Source: JBFKQC01 sp041627895
GTDB lineage: Bacteria > Pseudomonadota > Alphaproteobacteria > Rhodobacterales > Rhodobacteraceae
Assembly (NCBI GenBank): GCA_041627895.1
Contig: JBFKQC010000054.1
Coordinates: forward strand, 1 to 26,969
DNA length: 26,969 nt
Direction: 5' to 3'
The notes below the pieces were generated by a model. That model saw only the letters and a list, made by a program, of their open reading frames with translations, did not search any database and was not told the DNA's origin. This document shows, one piece after another, positions 7,570-15,995 of this stretch. A program made the translations under genes and the position numbers. Position 1 is the stretch's first letter; each line of letters opens with the position of its first letter.

Positions 7570-8595
7570 TTATTGCGGCAGGGTCGAGACCTCTTCGTCC
7601 CACTTCTTCAGCAGCCGCTTGCGTTCGTCGCTCGAGCCGTACTTGCCGAAATCGTAGTCGATCAGCTTGATCGTCGCGAGATCGGGCGCGTCGGGCGAGG
7701 TTTCGGCGGCCTTGTTCGACGGAACCTGGTAGGATTTCACCTTCCACGCCTCGGACTGCACCTCGGCGGTAAGCGCCCAGTCGTAGAACCGCTTGGCTTC
7801 GTCGAGGTTGCGCGCGCCGTTGATGATCGACATCGAGCCGATCTCGTACCCGGTGCCCTCGCAGGGCGCGACCGGGACGACGGGGAAGCCCGACGCCGCC
7901 TGCTTGACCGCGTCGTGCAGGAAGACGATGCCGATCGTGTTCTCGCCGCGGCCCGCCGCCTTGATCGGGGCCGATCCGGACTTGGTGTACTGGTTGATGT
8001 TGGCGTGCAGGCCCTTCATGAACTCGAAACCTTCCTCCTCGCCGAACAGCTGCACCATCGTGGCCAGTGTCGTGTAGGCGGTGCCGGACGAGTTCGGGTT
8101 CGCCATCTGCACGTGGCCCTTGTATTCGGGCTTCAGCAGATCCTTCCAGCAGGCCGGCACCGGGAGGTTGTTGGCCTCGAGAAGCTCCGAATTGTACCCG
8201 AAGCCGAGCGCGCCGGAATAGATCCCGATGGTCTTGTCGTCGGCGGAAGCCGCCTGGCGCAGCGCCCAGTCATGCAGCTCGCCGCGCATCGGCGACACGT
8301 AGGGGATACTGAGCCCCTCTTCGGCGGCCTGCAAATGCGGATCGCCGGTACCGCCCCACCAGACATCGCCCCTGGGGTTCGACGACTCGGCCTTGACCTG
8401 CGCGAAGGTTTCGCCCGAGGACTTGCGCGTCATGTCGACGTCGATACCGGTGGCCTCTTCGAAGCCGCGCGCCATGACCTGGCACCAGTCCTCTTCGGCG
8501 CTGCAATAAAGCGTCAGCTTGTCGGCCTGCGCCGCGCCGGAAGAAACCCCGATCGCAAGCATCGATACGCCCAGAGCATATTTCATCGTGTTCAT
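7570..8595 (-). CDS. afuA: ABC transporter substrate-binding protein (AfuA/FbpA family)
   Basis: This 341-residue periplasmic receptor has a Sec signal peptide ending in SSGAAQA (residue 24). The ATG at 8595 follows GGGGAGG at 5 bases; a second Met three codons later is less well spaced. The mature start (DKLTLYCSAEEDWCQ) and the DVWWGGTGDPHLQAAEEGL segment place it in the group often labelled Fe3+ ABC transporter. It lacks the adjacent tyrosine pair that binds iron in FbpA. Instead it has His227-Asp228 and Glu251 plus a Ser-Ser-Gly loop (59-61). As I recall, this arrangement matches sugar-phosphate ligands in Actinobacillus AfuA. Import of a phosphorylated sugar or similar phosphate ester is therefore at least as likely as iron. 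The family is firm; the substrate is inference. Confidence 0.9.
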   Translation of the reverse strand: MNTMKYALGVSMLAIGVSSGAAQADKLTLYCSAEEDWCQVMARGFEEATGIDVDMTRKSSGETFAQVKAESSNPRGDVWWGGTGDPHLQAAEEGLSIPYVSPMRGELHDWALRQAASADDKTIGIYSGALGFGYNSELLEANNLPVPACWKDLLKPEYKGHVQMANPNSSGTAYTTLATMVQLFGEEEGFEFMKGLHANINQYTKSGSAPIKAAGRGENTIGIVFLHDAVKQAASGFPVVPVAPCEGTGYEIGSMSIINGARNLDEAKRFYDWALTAEVQSEAWKVKSYQVPSNKAAETSPDAPDLATIKLIDYDFGKYGSSDERKRLLKKWDEEVSTLPQ

Positions 8596-8780
8596 CCCAT
8601 CCTCCCCGGATTTGCAATGATTTGGTGTGGACAGGTTATGGGGTCGCCTGCCCGGTAGCAAACGCAATCTCAAGGCCGGTCGAACCCGCCGCACCGCTTT
8701 TGCGCCGGGCGGCCGCGACATCCGGCCGGACGCGGGACAGGGGACCCTGCCGGCCGCCCCGCACAGTGCCGCGCAGGCGA

Positions 8781-8795
8781 AATCCCTGCGGGATT
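8781..8795 (-). terminator. Small hairpin downstream of tRNA-Thr
   Basis: AATCCC and GGGATT (8781-8786, 8790-8795) form a 6-bp stem with a 3-base loop. On the minus strand the stem ends in TT and is followed by TCG. It lies about 50 bases after the tRNA 3' end and could release the tRNA precursor before the ABC operon. The evidence is modest. Confidence 0.35.
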
Positions 8796-8845
8796 GCAAC
8801 CGCTGATCGGTTTCCGGCGCTGGCTGGCGGACATGCCGTGGTCGG

Positions 8846-8921
8846 TGGTGCCGCAGAAGGGACTCGAACCCCCGACCCCATCATTACGAATGACGTGCTC
8901 TACCAGCTGAGCTACTGCGGC
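8846..8921 (-). tRNA. tRNA-Thr (anticodon CGU), CCA encoded
   Basis: Read on the minus strand, the 7-bp acceptor stem GCCGCAG pairs perfectly with CTGCGGC. It encloses a D arm (GCTCAGCTGGTAGAGC), an anticodon loop TTCGTAA within a 5-bp stem, and a T arm with GGTTCGAGTC. The anticodon CGT reads the codon ACG (Thr). A discriminator A and an encoded CCA end the 76-base gene. It lies 45 bases after the hemY stop and may be processed from a read-through transcript; I see no strong promoter of its own. Confidence 0.97.
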
Positions 8922-8966
8922 GCCGTGGACGGTCCTTTAGCACCCGCGTCTGGGCGAGGGTAGCCC

Positions 8967-10493
8967 CTAATTGACCGTTTTCGTCGACGTCCCGGGGCCG
9001 TCCAGGGCGGGCTCGGGCGCCTCGTCCAGGTTGGCCGGGTCGTCCGTGGTGCTGTCCGCCGGATGCGGCACCGCGGCCTCGCCCATCGCCTCGGCCAGTT
9101 CCGCGGGTGGCAGGTCCGGCTTGCCGACGATCAGCGGCAGCATCTCGGTCGAGCCCGGCATCGCCACCTCGCCCTCGGCCGGCACGCGCCAGCTCATCGT
9201 GTCGAAGCCGGCGCAGTTGGCGCAGATCGGCGCCCAGTGCGTGTGCACCGTCTGGCAGTTGTCGCAGACCCATTGCGGCCCGCGCGAGGCGGTCAGCGCC
9301 TTGGTCAGCCAACCGCGCACCACGGCGTCGTCGGCGCCCTCGCCGCGCTCGATCGCCGCCATCAGCGTCAGCGACCTCGCGGTCGGCTGGTCCGTGGCCA
9401 GATCGCCGATCGCGCGGCGCGCGGCGGGGAAATCCTCAGCCGCGATCTGCAGTTCGGCCAGCAGCATCCTGGTTTCCGGGTGATCGGGCTTCAGCCGAGT
9501 CAGCGCCGCGAACCGCTTGAGCCGCGCGGCGGCGCTTTCCACCGGCACGATCTCGGCAAACGCGGCGGCGAGGTCGGGATGCGGCTGTGCCTCCCAGGCC
9601 TTCTTCAGCACCTTGGTGGCATAGCGCGGCTTGTCCTGCGCGATGTAGCTGCGGGCCGCCATCACCGCGGCCGGGATCAGGTCGGGCGACAGCCGGTTGG
9701 CCTCGATCGCCTCCATCCGCGCCTCGATCGAGACGTCCTCGTCCAGCAGCGCCTTCGCCTCGCTCAGCGCCAGAACCGCGTCGCGGCGCCGGTGCACGTC
9801 GCGCGGCAGCGTGCCGCTCGACAGCTTCGCGGCCAGCGTCTTGCGCGCGCCCCTCCAGTCGGCCCTTTCCGCCTGAAGCCTGAGCAGGATGTCCTGCGTC
9901 TCTTCGTGCCTGGGCTTCAGCGCAAACGCCTTTTCCGCCAGCTTCAGCGCGGTCTCGGTGTCGCCGTCGGACAGCCGCTGCTTCATGATGCCGCGCACGC
10001 CCACGAACCGTGTCGCGTCGTCCTCCAGCAGCTTCTTGTAGACGGTTTCGGCCTTGCGCTTGTCGCCGGCCATCTCGGCGGCCTGCGCGGTGACCAGGTT
10101 GGTCAGTTCCGGTTTGTGCAGCAGCCGCTCGGCGCGCTGCGCCTTCGACATCGCCACGCGCCCTTCGCCCGAGGCCAGCGCCAGCAGGCTGTCGGAAAGC
10201 GCCTGATAGCCCTTTCTTTCGCGGTTGCGGTCGAAATAGCGGGTGATCGCGGTCTCGTCGCCGTTGAGGAACCTGAGCGTCGCGACCAGCAGGCTGAGCA
10301 GTTTCAGGAACAGCCAGACCGCGACCACCAGCGCGATCATCGCGATCACCGCCTGCAGCGGGCCGAGGTTGAACTCGGTATTCGCCACCGACACCCGGAT
10401 GCCGCCGTCGGTTTCCAGCAGATACCCGGCGCCGAGCGTCAGGGCGGCGACAATCGCGACGAACAGGACGATCTTTATCAGGGACCAGAGCAT
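8967..10493 (-). CDS. hemY: HemY-like TPR membrane protein with C-terminal zinc ribbon
   Basis: This 508-residue protein matches the HemY family encoded next to heme genes in proteobacteria; it is not the HemY/HemG oxidase of Gram-positives. Two membrane segments (about residues 5-25 and 46-72) anchor it, and the conserved sequence after them (RYFDRNRERKGYQALSDSLL) is typical. Helical repeats of TPR type fill residues 100-400. At the C-terminus Cys410, Cys413, Cys424 and Cys427 form CxxC-x10-CxxC, a probable zinc or iron ribbon like that of LapB. It begins 11 bases after the mitofilin-like gene. A scaffolding or quality-control role is inferred for heme-pathway enzymes; the biochemical function in this clade is not settled. 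Confidence 0.87.
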   Translation of the reverse strand: MLWSLIKIVLFVAIVAALTLGAGYLLETDGGIRVSVANTEFNLGPLQAVIAMIALVVAVWLFLKLLSLLVATLRFLNGDETAITRYFDRNRERKGYQALSDSLLALASGEGRVAMSKAQRAERLLHKPELTNLVTAQAAEMAGDKRKAETVYKKLLEDDATRFVGVRGIMKQRLSDGDTETALKLAEKAFALKPRHEETQDILLRLQAERADWRGARKTLAAKLSSGTLPRDVHRRRDAVLALSEAKALLDEDVSIEARMEAIEANRLSPDLIPAAVMAARSYIAQDKPRYATKVLKKAWEAQPHPDLAAAFAEIVPVESAAARLKRFAALTRLKPDHPETRMLLAELQIAAEDFPAARRAIGDLATDQPTARSLTLMAAIERGEGADDAVVRGWLTKALTASRGPQWVCDNCQTVHTHWAPICANCAGFDTMSWRVPAEGEVAMPGSTEMLPLIVGKPDLPPAELAEAMGEAAVPHPADSTTDDPANLDEAPEPALDGPGTSTKTVN

Positions 10494-10504
10494 CGGCGGC
10501 GTCC

Positions 10505-11932
10505 TCAGTTGGTCTCGTATTCGGCGGCCAGCGCCTGCGCGGCGGCCAGCGCGGCGCGGCGGGTCTCGGCCCGGGCCACCCAGGCGGCCATGGCGTCCTG
10601 CCCGATCCGGGGCAGGGCGGCGATCTCGGCCAGCGCGGTGTCCAGATCGCCCTTGCCGAGCGCCGCCTCGGCCCGGCTCAGCACCGCGTCGGGGTCGTCG
10701 CCCTCGCGCGGCGACAGCGACCTTGCGCCAAGCTGGGTGCGGACGAAGGCCTGCCAGGGGCTGACCGCGCCGCCTTCCGCCGCCTCGCGGGTCGACACGG
10801 CAAGCGCCTCGCGCGCCGCGCCCGGAAAGCTCTGCTGCAGGCTCGCCAGCGATGCGACGCCGGTTTCGGCAGCCTCCGACAGCGCCGGCGGCACCTCGAC
10901 CCCCTTGACCTCGCGAAGCGTGCCCAGCGGTTCGGCGAACCCCGCGCCGCTGTCCAGTGCCGCGACGATCCGCGCCAGCGCGCCGCGCGCCGCGGCGGCA
11001 TCCGCGGCGCGGGCGGCGGCGTCCTGCGCGGCGGCGGCGGCGGACTGCGCGGCCTCGATCGCCGTCAGCTTGTCGCCGATCTCGGCCGCAAGCGTCGCGA
11101 AACGGCCGTCCTGCTCTGCCAGCATCGCCTGGAACCGCGCGTCGACCGACGCCAGCATCTGGGCCAGCCGCACCTCGTAGGCGGCGGCGATCTCGGCCGG
11201 AAGGTCGGCCATGGGAATCGGCTGGGTCTCGACCGCGGCCAGCCGCGCGTCGGTCGCGCCCAGCCGGTCGCCGAGCGCTTCCACTCCGGCGGCGATATCG
11301 GCGATCTCGCGCTCGATCCGCTGGTCCGCGGCGGCCAGGTCGCGCGCGGCGTCCGTCACCGGCGCAATCCCGGCCAGGCCGTCCTGCAGGGCGGCGATCT
11401 CGGCCGTGGCGCCGTCGAGCGCGCCCCGCAGCCGATCGACCTCGGCGGCGAGTTCTTCCGTGCCGCTGCCGATCTGCACCCAGCCCTGCCGCTCGGCGAG
11501 ATAGAAGGCGACGGCCCCGAGGATCGCGGCCGCGACCCCGCCGGCGACCAGCGGCCAGAATTCGCCCCGCGGCGGCGCGGGCGGCGGCGCGACCGCGGTC
11601 GCGACCGGCGGCGCGGCGGGCTCGGGCCCGGGTTCCGCGGCGTCCGTGCCGGCCGGCGGTTCGGCCGGCGTATCCGCCTTTGCCGCGGCCTTCGCCGGGT
11701 CTTCCGCCCCGGTCGGCGCCTTTTCCGCGGACGCGTCCCCGCGCGCCGACGCATCCGCCGCGGCGTCGTCCTCTGGCGCCTTCGGCTTGGTGTCCGCGTC
11801 CGCCCGGGTCTCGCCGACGACGACCGCGTCCTCGACCGCGTCCTTCGCGCCGGGCTTGGCGCCGGGCTTGGCGCCGCGGTTGGCCTTGGCGCGAGCGGTT
11901 GGTGGGGTCTTCAGTTTGCGAGGTTCCGCCAC
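10505..11932 (-). CDS. Mitofilin-like inner-membrane protein
   Basis: This encodes about 475 residues of the alphaproteobacterial mitofilin (Mic60) family, which helps shape the inner membrane and contacts the outer membrane. An N-terminal Ala/Pro/Lys/Asp-rich cytoplasmic region of about 120 residues contains a GAKPGAKPGAK repeat. One membrane helix (about 125-146, ending AVAFYLAE) is followed by a long Ala/Glu-rich coiled coil (about 155-330) and a conserved C-terminal helical domain. I chose the GTG at 11932 (MAEPRKLKT), which resembles family N-termini; another GTG at 11983 is possible and the ribosome binding site is weak for both. It lies between hemD and hemY, the usual place in this family of bacteria. 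Confidence 0.82.
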   Translation of the reverse strand: MAEPRKLKTPPTARAKANRGAKPGAKPGAKDAVEDAVVVGETRADADTKPKAPEDDAAADASARGDASAEKAPTGAEDPAKAAAKADTPAEPPAGTDAAEPGPEPAAPPVATAVAPPPAPPRGEFWPLVAGGVAAAILGAVAFYLAERQGWVQIGSGTEELAAEVDRLRGALDGATAEIAALQDGLAGIAPVTDAARDLAAADQRIEREIADIAAGVEALGDRLGATDARLAAVETQPIPMADLPAEIAAAYEVRLAQMLASVDARFQAMLAEQDGRFATLAAEIGDKLTAIEAAQSAAAAAQDAAARAADAAAARGALARIVAALDSGAGFAEPLGTLREVKGVEVPPALSEAAETGVASLASLQQSFPGAAREALAVSTREAAEGGAVSPWQAFVRTQLGARSLSPREGDDPDAVLSRAEAALGKGDLDTALAEIAALPRIGQDAMAAWVARAETRRAALAAAQALAAEYETN

Positions 11933-12013
11933 TTGGTCCGGACCTTTCGAATCAATGCGCTGCGCGCCGACAGGGCGCACCACGGCCGAGACTAGCCCGC
12001 GGGGGGACCCGCC

Positions 12014-12733
12014 TCAAGCTGACGAGCCGGGGAAAAACCGGGTGATCTTGTCACACATGCCGCCCGCATCGGGGCGCTCGGCGATCTCCAGCCGCTTCGG
12101 CGCCGGCCCGCTCCAAGCCTCGGCCACGGCTTTGCTCAGCGCCACGACGATCAGCGGTGCGGCGGCATTCCGTGCCGCCTCGCCCAGCAGGGCGGCCGAG
12201 CGCGGCGAGAACACCGGCAGCACCACCGGCGCGTCGCCGGTCAGCAGCGCGCGGGCCTCGCGGTCAAGCGCCCGCGGCACCTGGTCATAGACCACCGCCT
12301 CGCGGGTCTCGATCCCGAGGGCGGAAAGCCGCGCCGCCACGCCGCCCCTGGTTTCCGCCCCGCGCGCGTGCAGAAGCGGGCCGGCCGGCCGCCGCGCCGC
12401 CAGCATCGCGACCAGATCGTCGGCATTGCCGTCGGCCGAGACCGCCCGCATCCCGGCCGCGCGCGCGGCCTCGGCCGTGCGCGCGCCGACGCACCAGGCC
12501 GCCAGGCCCGCCAGCCCCGCACGCCCCGACAGCGCATGCACCGCGTTCTCGGAGGTCAGCACCAGCGCCGCGATGCCCGCCAGGTCCACCGCCCCGCCGC
12601 GCGGCCGGATCTCCAGCACCGGCGAAATCACGATCCGCGCCCCGGTCCCGATCCGTGCGGCGCAGAGCGCGGCGAACCGCTCGGATTGCGGGCGCGGGCG
12701 GGTCAGCAGCAATGTCGGTTTCGCCTGCACCAC
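12014..12733 (-). CDS. hemD: Uroporphyrinogen-III synthase
   Basis: This enzyme of about 239 residues closes and inverts ring D of hydroxymethylbilane to give uroporphyrinogen III, the precursor of heme, chlorophyll and cobalamin. The sequence has the family layout: LLLTRPRPQSERFA at the start, VLTSENAVHAL, WCVGARTAEAARAAG, and late elements VVLPVFSPRSAALL and IVVALSKAVAEAW. Identity is low across this family, so the call rests on these blocks and the context with hemY. The GTG at 12733 has AGAGGG 3 bases upstream and leaves a 30-base leader from a candidate promoter; a TTG at 12766 would place the start almost at that transcription start and is less likely. It diverges from tsaD across 76 bases. 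Confidence 0.88.
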   Translation of the reverse strand: MVQAKPTLLLTRPRPQSERFAALCAARIGTGARIVISPVLEIRPRGGAVDLAGIAALVLTSENAVHALSGRAGLAGLAAWCVGARTAEAARAAGMRAVSADGNADDLVAMLAARRPAGPLLHARGAETRGGVAARLSALGIETREAVVYDQVPRALDREARALLTGDAPVVLPVFSPRSAALLGEAARNAAAPLIVVALSKAVAEAWSGPAPKRLEIAERPDAGGMCDKITRFFPGSSA

Positions 12734-12769
12734 GCGCCCTCTGCCGGGATTGAACGGGGTATCCAAAGG

Positions 12770-12798
12770 GTGTTACCTGCGGCACCATTCGCTTGCAA
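12770..12798 (-). promoter_or_regulatory. Candidate promoter for hemD operon
   Basis: On the minus strand TTGCAA (12793-12798), a 17-base spacer and TAACAC (12770-12775) make a plausible sigma70 promoter. The boxes match four and three of six consensus positions. The predicted start near 12763 fits the GTG chosen for hemD. I find no equally good promoter for tsaD in the same gap. Confidence 0.33.
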
Positions 12799-12809
12799 CC
12801 GGCGGGGCC

Positions 12810-13907
12810 ATGGCCGACCACCTCACCGTCCTCGGGATCGAAAGCAGCTGCGACGACACCGCCGCCGCCGTGGTGCGCCATGCGGCCGGACGCGCGCCCG
12901 CGATCCTGTCCTCTGTGGTGGCGGGCCAGGCAGAGCTGCACGAGGCGTTCGGCGGCGTGGTGCCCGAAATCGCTGCGCGGGCGCATGTCGAAAAGCTCGA
13001 CCACGTGATCGAGGCGGCGCTTGTGCGGGCCGGCCTGCGGCTGGGCGATATCGACGCCATTGCGGTGACCGCCGGGCCCGGGCTGATCGGCGGCGTGCTG
13101 GCCGGCGTGATGTGCGCCAAGGGGCTGGCCGCCGCCACGGGCAAGCCGCTGATCGGCGTCAATCACCTCGCCGGCCACGCGCTGACCCCGCGGCTGACCG
13201 ACGGGCTGGGCTTTCCCTACCTGGCGCTGCTGGTCTCGGGCGGGCATTGCCAGTTCCTGATCGCCGAGGCCGCCGACCGCTTCGCCCGGCTCGGCGGCAC
13301 CATCGACGACGCGCCCGGCGAGGCCTTCGACAAGACCGCCAGGCTGCTCGGCCTTCCGCAGCCCGGCGGCCCCGCGGTCGAGGCCGCGGCCAAGGCGGGC
13401 GATCCGGCGCGCTTCGACTTTCCGCGTCCGCTGATCGACCGGCCGGATTGCGACCTGTCGTTTTCCGGGCTGAAGACAGCCGTCCTGCGGGCGCGCGACG
13501 CGCTGGTCGCCGAAAGGGGCGGGCTGACCGGGGGCGACCGCGCCGATCTCTGCGCCTCGTTCCAGAACGCGGTCGCGGATCTGCTGGCCGCCAAGTCGCG
13601 CCGCGCGCTCGACCTGTATCTGGCAGAGGCACCGGCGGAACCGGCCTTCGCCGTCGCCGGCGGCGTTGCCGCCAACAAGGTGATCCGCGCCGCGCTGCAA
13701 GACGTCGCCGCCGGGAACGGCACCCGCTTCGTCGCGCCGCCGCCGGCGCTGTGCACCGACAACGCCGCGATGATCGCCTGGGCCGGGATCGAGCGGTACC
13801 GGCTTGGGCAGGTCGACGACCTGACGCTTTCCGCGCGCCCGCGCTGGCCGCTCGATCAGGCAAGCCCGGCGATGCTGGGCGGCGGCAAGCGCGGGGCCAA
13901 GGCATGA
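12810..13907 (+). CDS. tsaD: tRNA N6-adenosine threonylcarbamoyltransferase TsaD
   Basis: This 365-residue ASKHA-fold enzyme transfers threonylcarbamoyl to A37 of ANN-decoding tRNAs, working with TsaB, TsaE and TsaC, which are not in this window. The family signatures are clear: LGIESSCDDTAAAV at 8-21, the metal-binding HLAGH (His119, His123), LVSGGHCQF, the FSGLKTA segment, and GGVAANKVIR with a late DNAAMIAWAG holding the third metal ligand. The length is normal. The ATG at 12810 has GGCGGGG just upstream. The stop overlaps the gpsA start as ATGA (13904-13907), so the two are translationally coupled. Confidence 0.96.
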   Translation: MADHLTVLGIESSCDDTAAAVVRHAAGRAPAILSSVVAGQAELHEAFGGVVPEIAARAHVEKLDHVIEAALVRAGLRLGDIDAIAVTAGPGLIGGVLAGVMCAKGLAAATGKPLIGVNHLAGHALTPRLTDGLGFPYLALLVSGGHCQFLIAEAADRFARLGGTIDDAPGEAFDKTARLLGLPQPGGPAVEAAAKAGDPARFDFPRPLIDRPDCDLSFSGLKTAVLRARDALVAERGGLTGGDRADLCASFQNAVADLLAAKSRRALDLYLAEAPAEPAFAVAGGVAANKVIRAALQDVAAGNGTRFVAPPPALCTDNAAMIAWAGIERYRLGQVDDLTLSARPRWPLDQASPAMLGGGKRGAKA

Positions 13908-14872
13908 GCGCGATCGGCGTCTTCGGCGCGGGCGCCTTCGGGACCTCGCTTGCGATCGCGCTGGCCCGCGCCGGGCAGCCGGTGACGCTTTGGGCCCGCG
14001 ACGCCGGCCACGCCGCCGCGATGCGGGGCGCGCGCGAGAACGTCCAGCGCCTGCCGGGCTTTGCCCTGCCCGGGGCGCTGTCCGTCACCGGCGACGCCGC
14101 CGACATGGCCCCCTGCGAGACGGTCCTGCTGGCCGTGCCGACCCAGGCGCTGGCCGGCGCGCTCGCCGCGCACGGGGCGCATCTTTCCGGCAAGCCGCTG
14201 GTCGCCTGCTGCAAGGGCATCGACCTTTCGACCCTGCAGGGGCCCGCCGAGGTGATCGCCGCCGCGATCCCCGACGCCACGCCCGCCGTGCTGTCGGGCC
14301 CCAGCTTTGCCGTCGACATCGCCGCCGGCCTGCCGACCGCGCTGACGCTGGCCGCCGCCGACGCCGCAACCGCCGAGGCGCTGCAGCGCAGTCTGTCCAC
14401 GCCGGCGCTGCGGCTCTACAGCAGCACCGACGTCGCCGGGGTCGAGATCGGCGGCGCGCTGAAGAACGTGATCGCGATCGCCTGCGGCGTCGCCATCGGC
14501 GCCGGGCTGGGCGAAAGCGCCCGCGCCGCGCTGATGACGCGCGGCTATGCCGAGATGGTGCGCTTTGCGATCGCGCACGGCGCGCAGGCCGAGACGCTGG
14601 CGGGGCTTTCGGGGCTCGGCGACCTGGCGCTGACCTGCAATTCCGCGAAGTCGCGCAATTTCGCCTTCGGGCTGCGGCTGGGCGATCGCGGCCAGGCCGA
14701 CCCCACCGTCACCACCGAAGGCATCGCGACCGCCGAAGCCGTCGCCGCGATCTCGCGCAAGCGCGGCATCGAGATGCCGGTCACGCTGGCCATCGCGGCG
14801 GTGCTGTCGGGCGCGATCACCGTGGCGCAGGCGGTCGAACGCCTGATGGCCCGGCCGCTGAAACCCGAATAG
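13904..14872 (+). CDS. gpsA: Glycerol-3-phosphate dehydrogenase [NAD(P)+]
   Basis: This 322-residue cytoplasmic enzyme reduces dihydroxyacetone phosphate to sn-glycerol 3-phosphate, the backbone of phospholipids. The N-terminal Rossmann motif is GAGAFGTSLA (8-17). The conserved CCKGID (Lys104), SGPSFAVDIA and the catalytic Lys187 in EIGGALKNVIA are present, along with SGLGDLALTC and the substrate region SAKSRNF. The length is standard. It starts within the tsaD stop codon (4-base overlap) and is followed after 37 bases by the EVE-domain gene in the same direction. tsaD-gpsA is a frequent pairing in this group. Confidence 0.96.
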   Translation: MSAIGVFGAGAFGTSLAIALARAGQPVTLWARDAGHAAAMRGARENVQRLPGFALPGALSVTGDAADMAPCETVLLAVPTQALAGALAAHGAHLSGKPLVACCKGIDLSTLQGPAEVIAAAIPDATPAVLSGPSFAVDIAAGLPTALTLAAADAATAEALQRSLSTPALRLYSSTDVAGVEIGGALKNVIAIACGVAIGAGLGESARAALMTRGYAEMVRFAIAHGAQAETLAGLSGLGDLALTCNSAKSRNFAFGLRLGDRGQADPTVTTEGIATAEAVAAISRKRGIEMPVTLAIAAVLSGAITVAQAVERLMARPLKPE

Positions 14873-14909
14873 GCGCTGCACGCCAGATCAACGACAAGGA
14901 CCGACGCAA

Positions 14910-15329
14910 ATGGCATACTGGCTTTTCAAATCCGAACCCTCGACATGGTCCTGGGACGACCAGGTCGCCAGGGGCGAGGCGGGCGAGGAATGGGACGGCG
15001 TGCGCAACTACCAGGCGCGCAACAACATGCGGGAAATGCAGCTTGGCGACCGCGGTTTCTTCTACCATTCGCAGACCGAGAAGGCGGTGGTCGGGATCGT
15101 CGAGGTCTGCGCGACCAGCCACCCTGACAGCACCACCGACGACGAGCGCTGGGACTGCGTCGACATCAAGGCGGTGCAGCCGGTGAAGACGCCGGTGACG
15201 CTGGAGATGTGCAAGGCCGACCCGCGGCTGAAGGACATGGTGCTGGTCAACAACACGCGGCTTTCGGTCCAGCCGGTGACGCAAGCGGAATGGACCGCCG
15301 TCTGCGACCTGGCGGGGGTCGATCCCTGA
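14910..15329 (+). CDS. EVE domain-containing protein
   Basis: This 139-residue single-domain protein belongs to the EVE (PUA-like) family. It opens with the characteristic MAYWLFKSEPSTWSWDD and continues with WDGVRNYQARNNM and DRGFFYHSQTEKAVVGI, the three signature blocks of the fold, which recognises modified bases in nucleic acids. The ATG has AAGGA 8 bases upstream. It lies 37 bases after gpsA and probably belongs to the tsaD-gpsA transcript, which ends at the large hairpin 65 bases downstream. Association with the tRNA-modifying tsaD is suggestive but could be chance. The ligand in bacteria of this type is not known. Confidence 0.92.
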   Translation: MAYWLFKSEPSTWSWDDQVARGEAGEEWDGVRNYQARNNMREMQLGDRGFFYHSQTEKAVVGIVEVCATSHPDSTTDDERWDCVDIKAVQPVKTPVTLEMCKADPRLKDMVLVNNTRLSVQPVTQAEWTAVCDLAGVDP

Positions 15330-15393
15330 AGCAGTTCCCAGCGAAGCCGATCCGGCGAAGCGTCGCGAAATTGCGCCCGGACAAAGGGACGGT

Positions 15394-15427
15394 GCGCATT
15401 CCGTGGATCGAAGATCGCGGAATGCGC
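15394..15427. terminator. Large hairpin between convergent genes
   Basis: GCGCATTCCG (15394-15403) and CGGAATGCGC (15418-15427) pair perfectly, and GATC-GAA-GATC inside the loop extends the fold. It lies between the EVE gene (plus) and an unknown gene (minus) and is symmetrical enough to serve both as a terminator, although no T-tract is present. Confidence 0.55.
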
Positions 15428-15459
15428 GCCAGGGCCGGGACGCCCGGCGCGGCCCGCCG

Positions 15460-15873
15460 TCAGGCGCAGGCGGGCATGTCGTGCGGCAGCGCCTGCAGCC
15501 CCAGCCAGTCCAGCGCCTCGGCGCGGTCGCGCGAGACGAAGGCCTCGGCCTGCCCGGAATTGTTCAGAAGCGTCGTGTACATCCGGCCCATCCCGTAGCC
15601 CAGTTCGGTCGGCGCATGGCAGGACAACCGCAGCATCCGCCCGACCGCGCGATAGGCGCCGACCGCAATGTCGTGGACACCGGCGACCTCGGCAAAGCCC
15701 AGCGCAAAGCCGGTCACGGCCTCGAAATCGACGAACTCGAGCCCAGCAAGCGGCAGCCTGCGGTCGATGTAGATCTGTTGCGTGATGTCGGCCAGGTCGC
15801 AGGCGGTCACGGTCTGGCTGTAACGCACCCACCTGAGATCATGCTGCGGGAAATATTTCGCTTCGACGGGCAC
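15460..15873 (-). CDS. Conserved hypothetical protein, possibly STAS-like
   Basis: This encodes 137 residues with no signal peptide or membrane segment. The start is a GTG at 15873 with GAAAGG 6 bases upstream; an ATG a few bases earlier is in another frame. The layout alternates strands and helices, with a hydrophobic core (LEFVDFEAVTGFALGFAEVAG) and a C-terminal segment FVSRDRAEALDWLGL. That segment resembles the end of SpoIIAA/STAS-like proteins, where a short helix closes the fold. This resemblance is weak and I would not assign a function. It is transcribed alone: a convergent terminator lies downstream and a near-palindromic site sits about 125 bases upstream. Confidence 0.72.
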   Translation of the reverse strand: MPVEAKYFPQHDLRWVRYSQTVTACDLADITQQIYIDRRLPLAGLEFVDFEAVTGFALGFAEVAGVHDIAVGAYRAVGRMLRLSCHAPTELGYGMGRMYTTLLNNSGQAEAFVSRDRAEALDWLGLQALPHDMPACA

Positions 15874-15995
15874 TCATTACCTTTCGTCACTCTGGCCGCG
15901 AGGCGGCCGGTTGTCCCTGTCGCTCGCGCGAAACTACCACTGCGCGAAGGAGACATCGAAGTTTAAACCGGATTGCGTCCCATCAAAAGCAAAAA

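Noticed and set aside
6010..8658. 882-codon open frame on the plus strand
   Set aside because: It lies antisense to afuB and afuA, has shadow-frame composition rich in Arg, Gly, Glu, Asp and His, and shows no domain. It reflects high GC content.
11850..11880. Short DNA repeat coding GAKPGAKPGAK in the mitofilin-like gene
   Set aside because: It is an in-frame low-complexity repeat in a disordered protein tail, not a separate element.
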